Origin: an uncultured Ilumatobacter sp.
Lineage (GTDB): Bacteria > Actinomycetota > Acidimicrobiia > Acidimicrobiales > Ilumatobacteraceae
NCBI GenBank assembly: GCA_937905835.1
Contig: CALCXK010000006.1
Span: forward strand, 1-64,000
Reading direction: 5' to 3'
DNA: 64,000 nucleotides
Shown: positions 7,428-15,793 of the stretch, piece by piece
How the letters are laid out: the number at the start of each line of letters is the position of its first letter
How positions within the stretch are numbered: position 1 is the first letter of the stretch
Notes under the pieces: model-generated
Databases searched by the model: none
What the model was told of the DNA's origin: nothing
The model's input: only the letters and a program-made list of their open reading frames with translations
Program-made: the position numbers and the translations under genes

Positions 7428-8834
7428 ATGCGTGTCGTCTTCGCCACCGCCGAACTTTCTCCGGTCGCCACCGTTGGTGGGCTCGCGGCCGCGGCTGCTG
7501 GCCTCATTGCCGAACTCCGTCGGCTCGGTGTCGACGTCGATCTGGTGATGCCGGATTATGGCGACATCACCCTGATTGATGAGACGGTCACGACCCTCGA
7601 TGTGCCTGACTGGGTGGGTGCAGCATCGGTGCGCAGCGGGCGCCACGCCGTGGTCGGCCCGCTCCACTTGATCAGCGTGCCGGGCATGGCTCGTTCGCAT
7701 CCGTATCTCGACGCCGACGGTCGCGGCTGGGCCGACAACGACGAGCGATTCTTCAGGTTCTCCCGGGCGATCGCGGCATTTGTCGAGGCCGACCCGCCGG
7801 ATATTCTCCACCTCAATGACTGGCACACCGGGGCGACGTTGGCAGCCCTCGAATCGCCGCCACCGACGGTTGTGTCGATCCATAACATCGCTTACCAGGG
7901 GGTCGCCGGGCCCGAATGGCTCGACGTGATCGGTCCGAATGCCAAACACTACGAATGGTGGGGCGACGCGAACCCATTGTCTGGGGCGCTCGCGCTTGCT
8001 GACCGGATCGTGGCTGTGTCACCGCACTACGTCACCGAGATCACGACACCCGAGGGTGGGTTTGGGCTTGACGCAGCACTCCGTGCGCGTGGCGATGCAC
8101 TCATCGGGATTCTCAACGGCATCGACACCGACGTGTGGAATCCAGAAGATAATCCGCTGCTTGTTCAGAACTTCGATGCAAAGACACTCGCCCGGCGGCC
8201 AGCCAACCGTGCAGCCTTACTCGAACGGCTTGGCCTCCCCGACGACGACGTTCCACTCGCCACGATCGTCACCCGCCTCACCCATCAGAAGGGTGTCGAT
8301 CTCATCACGCCACTCGTTCCGCTGCTCGCTGATATCCCCATGCGGCTCGGCATCCTCGGGTCAGGCGACGCGGTCCTCGCCGCCGAACTCCACCGCCTCG
8401 TCGCTGCGTACCCTGAACATCTGGCCTTCGTTGAGGGTTACGACGAGGCGCTGTCGCAGCAAATGTTCGCCGGCGGCGATGTGTTCCTGATGCCAAGCCG
8501 TTTCGAGCCGTGCGGACTGACGCAGATGCAGGCCATGCGCTACGGGGCGATCCCGGTCGTCACAGCCGTCGGTGGCCTCGTCGACACGGTTCCCGATGTC
8601 GACGCTGCCGAGCGTGTAGGAAGCACGGTTGCTGGTCGTGGCTTTGTCGCCCGCTCTGCCGAACCGACCGATCTGCTCGCAGCGATGTTCCGTGCGGCGC
8701 GCCGTGTGACCGACAAGCGCCGACGCTTGGCGTTGCAGAAGCGGATCATGACGGTCGACTGGTCGTGGCGTGAACCGGCCAAGCGGTATCGCGATCTGTA
8801 CCTCGAACTACAGCGGAACAGAGTCGACCACTGA
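7428..8834 (+). CDS. glgA: Glycogen synthase-type glycosyltransferase (GT5)
   Basis: A 468-residue GT5 protein with the two Rossmann domains of bacterial glycogen synthase, which extends alpha-1,4-glucan from ADP-glucose. The C-terminal nucleotide-sugar site is intact: 'TRLTHQKGVDLI' and 'SRFEPCGLTQMQAMRYG'. The N-terminal glycine loop reads ATVGGL, so position 15, the ADP-glucose-binding lysine (K15) of the Escherichia coli enzyme, is threonine here. glgC follows 54 nt downstream on the same strand, strongly supporting a glycogen or maltose-phosphate pathway role. ATG 7428 matches the usual N-terminus (MRVVFATAE). The lysine loss could mean altered donor preference. Confidence 0.9.
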   Translation: MRVVFATAELSPVATVGGLAAAAAGLIAELRRLGVDVDLVMPDYGDITLIDETVTTLDVPDWVGAASVRSGRHAVVGPLHLISVPGMARSHPYLDADGRGWADNDERFFRFSRAIAAFVEADPPDILHLNDWHTGATLAALESPPPTVVSIHNIAYQGVAGPEWLDVIGPNAKHYEWWGDANPLSGALALADRIVAVSPHYVTEITTPEGGFGLDAALRARGDALIGILNGIDTDVWNPEDNPLLVQNFDAKTLARRPANRAALLERLGLPDDDVPLATIVTRLTHQKGVDLITPLVPLLADIPMRLGILGSGDAVLAAELHRLVAAYPEHLAFVEGYDEALSQQMFAGGDVFLMPSRFEPCGLTQMQAMRYGAIPVVTAVGGLVDTVPDVDAAERVGSTVAGRGFVARSAEPTDLLAAMFRAARRVTDKRRRLALQKRIMTVDWSWREPAKRYRDLYLELQRNRVDH

Positions 8835-8874
8835 GAAGTCTCTCGCAACGCTGTTTGGACATGCCCGGCTCGGG

Positions 8875-8880
8875 TACGTT
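8875..8880 (+). promoter_or_regulatory. -10 element TACGTT before glgC
   Basis: TACGTT ends 8 nt before the glgC ATG. The spacer GGAGAGCG also contains a Shine-Dalgarno-like GGAGAG, so either a very short leader or read-through from glgA is possible. Confidence 0.4.
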
Positions 8881-8888
8881 GGAGAGCG

Positions 8889-10112
8889 ATGGCCGCTGAA
8901 CCGACTGTGCTCGTGATCGTCCTCGCTGGCGGTGAAGGAAAGCGCCTGCAACCGCTCACGAACGACCGTGCCAAGCCGGCCGTGCCGTTCGCTGGCACCT
9001 ACCGCATGATCGACTTCGCACTGTCAAACTTCGCGAACGCTGGATATCGGAAGATTGTCGTACTCACGCAGTACAAGAGCCACAGCCTTGACCGTCACAT
9101 CTCAATGACCTGGCGGTTCTCCACGTTGCTCGGCGACTACGTCACGCCCGTGCCGGCACAGATGCGACGCGGTCCGTACTGGTTTCAGGGCTCAGCCGAC
9201 GCGATCTATCAAAACCTCAACCTGATCAACGACGAGAAGCCCGACATCGTCTGTGTGTTCGGCGCCGATCACATCTACCGCATGGACCCGCGCCAGATGG
9301 TCGACGAACACATGGCTCACAATGCTGGTGTCACCGTTGCTGCCATCCCTGTTCCCAAGCGCGAGGCCACCGAGTTCGGGGTGATCGAATCCGACGCCGA
9401 CGGCAAGATCGTCGCCTTCCACGAAAAGTCGGCGACACCTCCGACCATGCCGGGCAACGACGAGATGTGTCTGGCGAGCATGGGTAACTACGTCTTCGAT
9501 CGGGAGACGCTGGTCGACATCGTCACGCCGAAGGACGGCGAGATGAACGACCTCGGAGGCGACGTGATCCCTGCGCTCACCGCGAGCGGCGATGCTCGCG
9601 TCTACGACTTCTCGAGGAACGTCGTACCAGGTCAGGACGAGCGTGAGCGCGGCTACTGGCGTGACGTCGGAACGCTTGATGCGTTCTACGACGCCAACAT
9701 GGATCTCATCGCATCGGTGCCGGTGTTCAACCTCTACAACGACAGGTGGCCAGTGTTCACTGGTCGTCAGGCACTGCCGCCAGCCAAAGTGTCACGCGGG
9801 CGTGGAGGCGAGCCAGCATTCGTCGACGGCAGCTTGTTGTGCCAGGGGTCGATCGTGTCGGGTGGACATGTCGAGAACTCGATCATCGGGCCCGGCTCGT
9901 TCGTCGACCACGATGCCCACGTCACCGACTCGATTTTGTTTCCCGGGGTCACGATTGGGCCGGGCGCTCGGCTGCATCGGTGCATCGTCGACAAGAACGT
10001 GAACGTTCCCGAATTCATTCGGATCGGGTTCGACGCCGAGCAAGATGCCAAGCAGTTCACAATCAGCGACAACGGCATCGTCGTGATCGCCAAAGAACAG
10101 AAAATCCAGTAG
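8889..10112 (+). CDS. glgC: Glucose-1-phosphate adenylyltransferase (ADP-glucose pyrophosphorylase)
   Basis: This 407-residue enzyme makes ADP-glucose from ATP and glucose-1-phosphate, the committed step of bacterial glycogen synthesis. The nucleotidyltransferase signature 'LAGGEGKRLQPLTNDRAKPA' (given here in short) is at residues 14-33, followed by 'FGADHIYRMDPRQM' with the metal-binding aspartate and 'GYWRDVGTLDAFYDAN' at the sugar site. The C-terminal third is a left-handed beta-helix with hexapeptide-like repeats ('ENSIIGPGSFVDHDAHV'). Length is normal. It follows glgA by 54 nt and its product feeds that enzyme. Confidence 0.96.
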   Translation: MAAEPTVLVIVLAGGEGKRLQPLTNDRAKPAVPFAGTYRMIDFALSNFANAGYRKIVVLTQYKSHSLDRHISMTWRFSTLLGDYVTPVPAQMRRGPYWFQGSADAIYQNLNLINDEKPDIVCVFGADHIYRMDPRQMVDEHMAHNAGVTVAAIPVPKREATEFGVIESDADGKIVAFHEKSATPPTMPGNDEMCLASMGNYVFDRETLVDIVTPKDGEMNDLGGDVIPALTASGDARVYDFSRNVVPGQDERERGYWRDVGTLDAFYDANMDLIASVPVFNLYNDRWPVFTGRQALPPAKVSRGRGGEPAFVDGSLLCQGSIVSGGHVENSIIGPGSFVDHDAHVTDSILFPGVTIGPGARLHRCIVDKNVNVPEFIRIGFDAEQDAKQFTISDNGIVVIAKEQKIQ

Positions 10113-10199
10113 CTGAGCTAGCCGGCCAGCAACTGCTGCGTCGGCCTGCGCAGCTGCGGACTCGCCGGGAATGCCGATCGATCGGCGGGATATGGACCG

Positions 10200-11153
10200 T
10201 TACTTGCCGGCGAGCTCGGCAACGATCGGCGCGAATACCTCGAGTTCGTCCGGGCCGACGATCACGTAGCTGAAGCCGTACTGCTCGCGGCGGGCGACAA
10301 TATCTTCGGCGATCTTCGACCGGCTGCCGATCAGAGCGAACGGCGAGTTCTCGATCATCTGCTCTTCGACCCCAATCAAGCTGGCCATACCGGTGACCTG
10401 GCCGGAGCGATCGTCGGTGACACTGACAAAGAAGGCACGAATGTTCATTTCGATGTGATCGAGCCGACCTGCTGCCTCGGCTGCATCGGCAACGATCGCG
10501 ACCTTCTCGGCGATCACTTCGCCAGTCATCGTGGAGATCGCATCCGGACCGATCACGCCGGCGTGCAGCGAGCCGTTGACGCCGACGATGTCAGCTTCGC
10601 GAGCGGCGATTTTTAACACGCGCTCCCCGCCACCACCAATGATCACTGGCGGACATTTCCCGCCGACCGGCTTCGGGAATCCGTTGTAGTCGGTGATCTT
10701 GTAGTGCTCACCTTCGAAGGAGAACGGGTCCGGGCTCATTGCCGACTTGATGATGTGGAGGCCTTCAAGGAAACGGTCGATACGCACGCCGGGCCGGTCG
10801 TACTGCATGCCAGCCTGCTCGTAGTCGGAAATCATCCAACCTGCGCCGAGGCCAACTTCGACACGACCGTTGGAGAGGACGTCCATCGTCGCCAACTCTT
10901 TGGCGAGCACAACCGGGTGTCTGTAGTCGTTGTCGAACACGAGCGCGCTGACCTTCAGCGTCGTCGTCGCATCGAGTATTGCCTGCAGAGCGGGGACCGG
11001 TGCGAGCTGATCGCCGAAGTGATCGGGCATCGTGGCGATGTCGTAACCAAGTGATTCGACCTTTCTGGCCTGCTCGGTCCATTCGGCACCGCTGGCAGCG
11101 TTGGAAAGCTGGACGCCGAATCGGAAAGGTTGAGTAGGGAAGCGAGAGGTCAT
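10200..11153 (-). CDS. LLM-class F420-dependent oxidoreductase (MSMEG_2516-like)
   Basis: A complete 317-residue luciferase-fold protein. It opens 'FRFGVQLSNAASGAEWTEQ', then 'GYDIATMPDHFGDQLAPVPAL' and 'GRVEVGLGAGWMISDYEQAG', the strand-helix motifs of F420-dependent TIM-barrel oxidoreductases; 'PPVIIGGGGERVLKIAA' is the phosphate-binding turn. Sequence pattern is closest to the actinobacterial subfamily typified by M. smegmatis MSMEG_2516. Substrate is unknown. The ATG is preceded at 7 nt by a TACCTT hexamer, pointing to a leaderless message. It is divergent from the PBP gene. Confidence 0.85.
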   Translation of the reverse strand: MTSRFPTQPFRFGVQLSNAASGAEWTEQARKVESLGYDIATMPDHFGDQLAPVPALQAILDATTTLKVSALVFDNDYRHPVVLAKELATMDVLSNGRVEVGLGAGWMISDYEQAGMQYDRPGVRIDRFLEGLHIIKSAMSPDPFSFEGEHYKITDYNGFPKPVGGKCPPVIIGGGGERVLKIAAREADIVGVNGSLHAGVIGPDAISTMTGEVIAEKVAIVADAAEAAGRLDHIEMNIRAFFVSVTDDRSGQVTGMASLIGVEEQMIENSPFALIGSRSKIAEDIVARREQYGFSYVIVGPDELEVFAPIVAELAGK

Positions 11154-11160
11154 CGAATGA

Positions 11161-11166
11161 AAGGTA
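11161..11166 (-). promoter_or_regulatory. -10 element TACCTT for the F420-type oxidoreductase
   Basis: On the minus strand TACCTT ends 7 nt before the ATG at 11153 and no Shine-Dalgarno is present in the spacer, the arrangement of a leaderless actinobacterial promoter. Confidence 0.5.
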
Positions 11167-11232
11167 GCGGCCGTATGACCCTCGCCGGGTGGCCGGTATC
11201 AGTAAGACAGCAGCAGTACTCTCGGAGCCACT

Positions 11233-13476
11233 GTGCGTATCACCGGCTGGCTTCCTCGTCTGTTCGCGATCGTCGCAGCTGGTGCGCTGTTGATCACTGC
11301 CGTTGTAGTCGCTGTCGCTCCGCGGATCTGGCACGTCGCGAACGCTCACGATGAGCTTCCGGTGGTCTTGCCCGAATTCGAAGGACTCGCCCAGCGCACG
11401 TACGTATACGACGTCGACGGCAAGGAAATCGCCGTGTATGAGCTGGAAAACAGCCAGCCGATCAAGTACGAGGACGTGCCGCTGCAAGTCGTCCAAGCAT
11501 TCCTCACGGTCGAAGACAAAGAGTTCTTCAACCATGACGGGGTCAATGTCCGCTCGCTCGTCCGAGCAGCGTTGTCGAACTTCGCGAGCGACTCACCGCA
11601 GCAGGGTGCATCGACCATCACCATGCAGGTGGTCAAGAACGACTTCCTTGCAGGCCTCGAACGCGACGGCCGCTACAAACTGCTGCAGGTGCACTACGCA
11701 CGGATGCTCGAGAAAGAGATCACGAAGGAGCAGATCCTCGAGCGCTACCTGAATACCGTCTTTTTCGGAAACAACGCGTACGGGATTCAGGCCGCAGCTG
11801 AGACCTACTTTGGCAAGACCGCTGGCGAACTGTCGTTCATCGAAGCCGCATTCCTTGCTGGCTTGGTTCGCTCGCCGTCGGGCTTCGACCCGATCAACGA
11901 GCCGGAACGCAGCCGTGCGCGCTGGCTGCAGGTCACGGACCACCTCGTTAACGAGGAGATCCTCACCGAAGAGGAGCGTGCGGTCGTGCTTGACACCTTC
12001 GCCATCCCGTCTCGGGTGAAGACGATCCCAACGCGCTCAAACGAGCGCACCTACTTCACCGAGGCGCTGCGCGACTACCTGCTCAACCGCTCGACGGTTC
12101 TCGGAGCCACGCTTCAGGATCGCTACAACCAACTCTTCCGTGGTGGCCTCCGGATTTACACCACGCTCGACTCGAATTTGCAGCAACTTGCCGAAGACGC
12201 GCACGACGTGCTGCCGGCAACAGGCGGACGGTTTGAGAACGCGATCGTGTCGCTCGACTCCACGTCGGGAGCGATCCGTGCGATGGTTGGCGGGTCCGGC
12301 TTCGTGCGCAACGAGCGCGAGGTCAACATGGCCCTGGCGCCGCGCCAGACCGGCTCGAGCATCAAGTTCCTCATCCTCGCAGCAGCGGTGCAGGCCGGAG
12401 CGCAGGCAGGCGACATCATTGACGGCGTCAGAGGCTGCCGATTCGACAACCCGGGCGGCGCAGAACCGTTTTTCCAGATCAACGGCGGTATTGACGGAAG
12501 CGTCACCGACCTGGCGCAACAAACATGGTCGTCGGTCAACTGTGCGTTTGTCCGCCTGTCGCAAATCGTCGGGCTGAACCGGGTGGTGGACACCGTCTAC
12601 CGGGCTGCCGAGTCGTCGTACCTTTACAACGGCCAGCCTGGCAGCGAACGCGAGTCGATCAAGCCATTCGTGAGTTTCGCAACGGGCGCGAACGAGCTCA
12701 GCCCACTCGACATGGCTTCGGGCATCCAGACCATCGCCAACGAGGGCGTGCACAAGCAGCCCTATTACGTCGACTACATCACCGACGCCCAGGGCGCCAG
12801 CGTCTACACGCACTTCGATCCCGGTTCGAAGGTTTTCGATCAAGACAAGGCTCTGCTCACCATCGACATTTTGAAGGGTGTGATCCGGAGTGGTACCGGC
12901 CGTCGCTATCCGCTGTCCAACGACCGTGCTGCGTTTGGTAAGACCGGGACGCAGCAGGACAACACCAACGCCTGGTTTGTTGGCGGAACCAAGCAGCTCT
13001 CCACCGCTGTGTGGGTTGGCGACCCCGATGCGTACACGCCCATGGTCGGCATCCCAGAATTCCTGGCAGTGGGTGTGGGGAAGGTCCAAGGCGGTCTCTT
13101 TCCGAAACAAATCTGGACCGCCTTTATGGATCCGGCGCACGCATTCCTGCCACTGCTCGACTGGAAAGCACCGCGGGCGCCTGAGCGGCCCAACGCCCGT
13201 CTCTTCTTGCCTGGCAACGAATGCCTCGTTGAGGTCATCGACGTCGAAATCGTCGAGCCGGAGGTTGATCCGGACGCACCCCCGACCACAACGCCGCCGG
13301 CCGATGCCACTCCGACTGAAACGGTGCCACCGGAAACCATCCCGATCGTCGAAGTGGTTGAGGTTGGTACGACGATTCCGTCAGACAATCTCGATCCAAA
13401 TTCACCGGTGCCGACGATCGAAATATCGGCGAGCATCGGTCCTTGCCTCGCATTGGTGGCCGAGCTGGCACAATGA
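11233..13476 (+). CDS. Bifunctional class A penicillin-binding protein (transglycosylase/transpeptidase)
   Basis: A 747-residue PBP1-type protein that polymerises and cross-links peptidoglycan at the outer face of the membrane. A single N-terminal membrane segment (about residues 8-30) precedes the GT51 domain, whose catalytic motifs appear as 'VEDKEFFNHDGV' and 'GASTITMQVVKN'. The transpeptidase domain has SxxK as 'SSIKF', SxN as 'SSVNC' and 'FGKTGTQQD'. A Pro/Thr/Glu-rich extracellular tail of about 70 residues follows the last fold element. GTG 11233 is the start, placed just before the basic N-terminus; TACTCT lies 10 nt upstream. The zinc-ribbon gene begins 6 nt after its stop. Confidence 0.95.
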   Translation: MRITGWLPRLFAIVAAGALLITAVVVAVAPRIWHVANAHDELPVVLPEFEGLAQRTYVYDVDGKEIAVYELENSQPIKYEDVPLQVVQAFLTVEDKEFFNHDGVNVRSLVRAALSNFASDSPQQGASTITMQVVKNDFLAGLERDGRYKLLQVHYARMLEKEITKEQILERYLNTVFFGNNAYGIQAAAETYFGKTAGELSFIEAAFLAGLVRSPSGFDPINEPERSRARWLQVTDHLVNEEILTEEERAVVLDTFAIPSRVKTIPTRSNERTYFTEALRDYLLNRSTVLGATLQDRYNQLFRGGLRIYTTLDSNLQQLAEDAHDVLPATGGRFENAIVSLDSTSGAIRAMVGGSGFVRNEREVNMALAPRQTGSSIKFLILAAAVQAGAQAGDIIDGVRGCRFDNPGGAEPFFQINGGIDGSVTDLAQQTWSSVNCAFVRLSQIVGLNRVVDTVYRAAESSYLYNGQPGSERESIKPFVSFATGANELSPLDMASGIQTIANEGVHKQPYYVDYITDAQGASVYTHFDPGSKVFDQDKALLTIDILKGVIRSGTGRRYPLSNDRAAFGKTGTQQDNTNAWFVGGTKQLSTAVWVGDPDAYTPMVGIPEFLAVGVGKVQGGLFPKQIWTAFMDPAHAFLPLLDWKAPRAPERPNARLFLPGNECLVEVIDVEIVEPEVDPDAPPTTTPPADATPTETVPPETIPIVEVVEVGTTIPSDNLDPNSPVPTIEISASIGPCLALVAELAQ

Positions 13477-13482
13477 AGAGTG

Positions 13483-14250
13483 ATGACCGACGACGCTGAC
13501 ACTGCCGAGAACGACGTGCCTTCTGCCCCCGCTCAAGCCGACGGCTCGTTGGTCGGTCAACTTCTGACGTTGCAGCGGATCGACACCGAGGCCGATCAGC
13601 TCACCGTCCAGCGTCAGCGGTTATCTGAGCGCGACGACTTGGCGACTCGCACCGACCAAATGAACACATGGGAGAATCGCCGCGCGCAGCTCGCGAATCG
13701 TCTTGACGAGTTGACCACGGTCATCGAAGCGGCAGAGGCGGCGAACACCGAACTCACCAGAGATCGTGAGCGGCTCGAAGCGCAGATGAAGACGGTCATC
13801 GCTCCCCGTGAGGCCGAGGCGCTGATGCACGAGATCGAAACCATCAACGGCAAGCGCGATGAGCTCGACGACAAAGAACTGACTGCGCTTGAAGAACAAG
13901 CCGCCCTGGACGCAGATCTCACTGCCCACCTCGGTATCGAGGAGTCCCTCCGGACAGCGTTGCGCTCATCAGATGAGGCACTGGCTCGTGTATGTGGCGA
14001 CATCGACGTCGAACTGGCGAGCCTTTCCAACCGGCGCGTCGCGGCACTCGAGCCACTCGATTCGAGCGTCGCTTCGCGCTACCACGCCGTGCGTTCGTCG
14101 GCGGGCGTCGCGGTTGCCGAGCTGAGGGGCCATCGCTGCGAAGGCTGTCACCTTGACCTGTCGGCAGCCGAGGTCGACACGGCCAAGGAAGAAGCCGCCG
14201 AGTCGGGCTTCACCGACTGCCCGCAGTGCGGGCGCATGCTCGTCGTCTGA
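13483..14250 (+). CDS. Coiled-coil protein with C-terminal C4 zinc ribbon (CT398-like)
   Basis: A 255-residue protein with a long alpha-helical coiled coil (about residues 25-190, rich in Glu/Arg/Leu heptads) followed by a zinc ribbon built from 'CEGCHLDLS' and 'CPQCGRMLVV'. This layout is that of the widespread PF02591 zinc-ribbon family, of uncertain function and often linked to nucleic-acid or nucleotide metabolism genes. ATG 13483 is preferred over the GTG one codon earlier because GAAGAG precedes it. The next gene starts 1 nt after its stop, so it is in a tight operon with the membrane hydrolase and probably the phosphatase. Confidence 0.85.
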   Translation: MTDDADTAENDVPSAPAQADGSLVGQLLTLQRIDTEADQLTVQRQRLSERDDLATRTDQMNTWENRRAQLANRLDELTTVIEAAEAANTELTRDRERLEAQMKTVIAPREAEALMHEIETINGKRDELDDKELTALEEQAALDADLTAHLGIEESLRTALRSSDEALARVCGDIDVELASLSNRRVAALEPLDSSVASRYHAVRSSAGVAVAELRGHRCEGCHLDLSAAEVDTAKEEAAESGFTDCPQCGRMLVV

Positions 14251-14251
14251 C

Positions 14252-14734
14252 ATGTTCTTCTGGTTTATCGGCACTGCCATACTGGCCGTCGGCTACGTCT
14301 TCCGCGATCCGCGTTTCGACTACAGGCTCCTTGTGGTCGGGTCAGTCTTGCCACTCCTCGACGGTGTGTTCGGCGGGGCACGAGCATTGCACAGCATCAC
14401 GGCGAGCATCACCGTGCTCGCTGTGATGATGGTGGCCACGTCAGGTCGCAAACCGATCCGCAAGATGCTTCTCGGTCTGCCGATCGGCATGTTCTTACAT
14501 CTTGTCTTCGACGGTGCATGGACCAACACCGATGTGTTCTGGTGGCCGTTTACCGGGCTGAGCTTCGACGGCAATCCGTGGCCAATCACGGACCGCGGCG
14601 TGATGAGCGTGCTCCTCGAACTGGTCGGTCTTGCTCTGTGTACCTGGATCTGGCGCAACAACAAACTGGGCGCCGCAGAGAATCGACGGCGATTCATGGA
14701 AAACGGACGCCTCGTCGCAGTGCCTGGAAACTGA
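14252..14734 (+). CDS. YdjM-like membrane-bound metal-dependent hydrolase
   Basis: A 160-residue integral membrane protein with about four hydrophobic segments (starting at residues 1, 28, 51 and 114). The histidine in 'HSITASI' and the His/Asp in 'HLVFDGAW' match the conserved polar residues of the LexA-binding/inner-membrane putative hydrolase family (PF04307, YdjM). It starts 1 nt after the zinc-ribbon gene, indicating co-translation. Biochemical activity is not established for the family, so the hydrolase name is a family label. Confidence 0.7.
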   Translation: MFFWFIGTAILAVGYVFRDPRFDYRLLVVGSVLPLLDGVFGGARALHSITASITVLAVMMVATSGRKPIRKMLLGLPIGMFLHLVFDGAWTNTDVFWWPFTGLSFDGNPWPITDRGVMSVLLELVGLALCTWIWRNNKLGAAENRRRFMENGRLVAVPGN

Positions 14735-14756
14735 CGGGCTGTGCCACACTCCTGAG

Positions 14757-15335
14757 GTGCTGATTCTCGTCCGACATGGCCGCACGGCGGCGAACAAGGC
14801 TGGCCAACTGCAAGGGCGCCTCGACCAGGACCTCGACGAGGTCGGCAAGCAGCAGGCCGTCGCGGTCGCTGCGATGGTGATGGGCATTGGACGGGTCGAC
14901 GCCGTGATCTCAAGCCCATTGCAGCGTGCGCAGCAGACCGCAGAGGCGTTCGGGTTGCCGGTCGAAACAGACGAGCGGTTCATTGAGTTGTCGTACGGCG
15001 TGTTCGAAGGTGTGAAGCACGCTGATGTGCCGTCTGAAGTGTGGAACAACTGGCGCAAAGACTTCGGCTACGTGCCGGAGGGCGGCGAGTCGCTTGCTGC
15101 GCTCGATGTGCGTGTCCGTGCCGCCTGTGACGACTTGATCGAGCGGGCTTCGACGTCGAATGTCGTCGTGGTCAGCCACGTCTCACCGATGAAAGCGGCG
15201 GTGGCGTGGGCGCTTGGCGTCGACGTCGGCATCTCGTGGACCTGCCACCTCGATCACGCGTCGGTGTGCCGAATCGACTTCCGTGACCGCAGTCCAATCC
15301 TGTATACCTTCAACGAGACCGCAACGATCGACTAG
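14757..15335 (+). CDS. Histidine phosphatase (phosphoglycerate mutase-like) family protein
   Basis: A 192-residue member of the histidine phosphatase superfamily. The phosphorylated histidine is in 'LVRHGRTAANKAGQLQG', residues 4-20, the second catalytic His in 'VVVSHVSPMKAA' and the proton-donor Glu in 'FIELSYGVFEG'. Members dephosphorylate sugar phosphates, alpha-ribazole phosphate or proteins; the neighbours do not narrow this. GTG 14757 is chosen because it places the RHG motif at the usual position; the longer frame would overlap the preceding gene by over 100 bases. Confidence 0.88.
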   Translation: MLILVRHGRTAANKAGQLQGRLDQDLDEVGKQQAVAVAAMVMGIGRVDAVISSPLQRAQQTAEAFGLPVETDERFIELSYGVFEGVKHADVPSEVWNNWRKDFGYVPEGGESLAALDVRVRAACDDLIERASTSNVVVVSHVSPMKAAVAWALGVDVGISWTCHLDHASVCRIDFRDRSPILYTFNETATID

Positions 15336-15356
15336 GGCGCGTCATCGGGTCATGTC

Positions 15357-15381
15357 ACCAAAGCCCCTCTTCAGGGTTGGT
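15357..15381 (-). terminator. Hairpin between the phosphatase and rnpB
   Basis: ACCAA/TTGGT and CCCT/AGGG pair around a four-base loop, with a 3-nt bulge. It lies just beyond the 3' end of rnpB and after the convergent phosphatase gene, so it could stop transcription from either side. No U-tract follows. Confidence 0.45.
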
Positions 15382-15382
15382 G

Positions 15383-15776
15383 CGCAATGGTGAGGTGGCC
15401 TATAAGCGGGATTCTGTAGCTCGACCGAAGTCGACCCGGCAGCCATCCATCTTTGCGACCTACCCGAGGATGCACCGTCGAAACGGTGCGAACGGGCCGT
15501 TCATGTCCTCTGCTCGGTCTTGCTCCGGGTGGGGTTTACCAAGCCAGCCACGTCACCGTGACTGCTGGTGCGCTCTTACCGCACCGTTTCAGCCTTACCT
15601 GTAATGAGCCATCCTCGAAAGGCGGCTCATCCATCGGCGGTCTCTCTCTGTTGCACGTCCGTCAGGTCACCCCAACCTGGCTTTCGCCAGCACCCTGCCC
15701 TGTGGAGTCCCGACTTTCCTCGACGGCATCACCCGAAGGTCCGCCGCCGCGGCTACCCGGCCACCTCACCATTGCG
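15383..15776 (-). ncRNA. rnpB: RNase P RNA (type A)
   Basis: Read on the minus strand, this ~394-nt RNA shows the universal RNase P cores: GAGGAAAGTCCGGACTCC near the 5' end (CR I/P4 left) and ACAGAATCCCGCTTATAG near the 3' end (P4 right and 3' consensus). It is the catalytic RNA that matures tRNA 5' ends. The terminal P1 helix is formed by 15759-15776 with 15383-15400, 18 perfect base pairs, which sets the ends given. It begins 17 nt after the stop of a ferritin-like gene on the same strand, so its promoter must lie within that gene or it is processed from its transcript. Confidence 0.95.
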
Positions 15777-15793
15777 ATGAGGAGCCTACGGCG

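Noticed and set aside
6721..7548. 275-residue plus-strand frame spanning the dioxygenase and the glgA start
   Set aside because: Crosses a divergent promoter region and the supported glgA start; no family signal.
12037..13140. 367-residue open frame on the minus strand
   Set aside because: Antisense to the penicillin-binding protein gene, which has all catalytic motifs.
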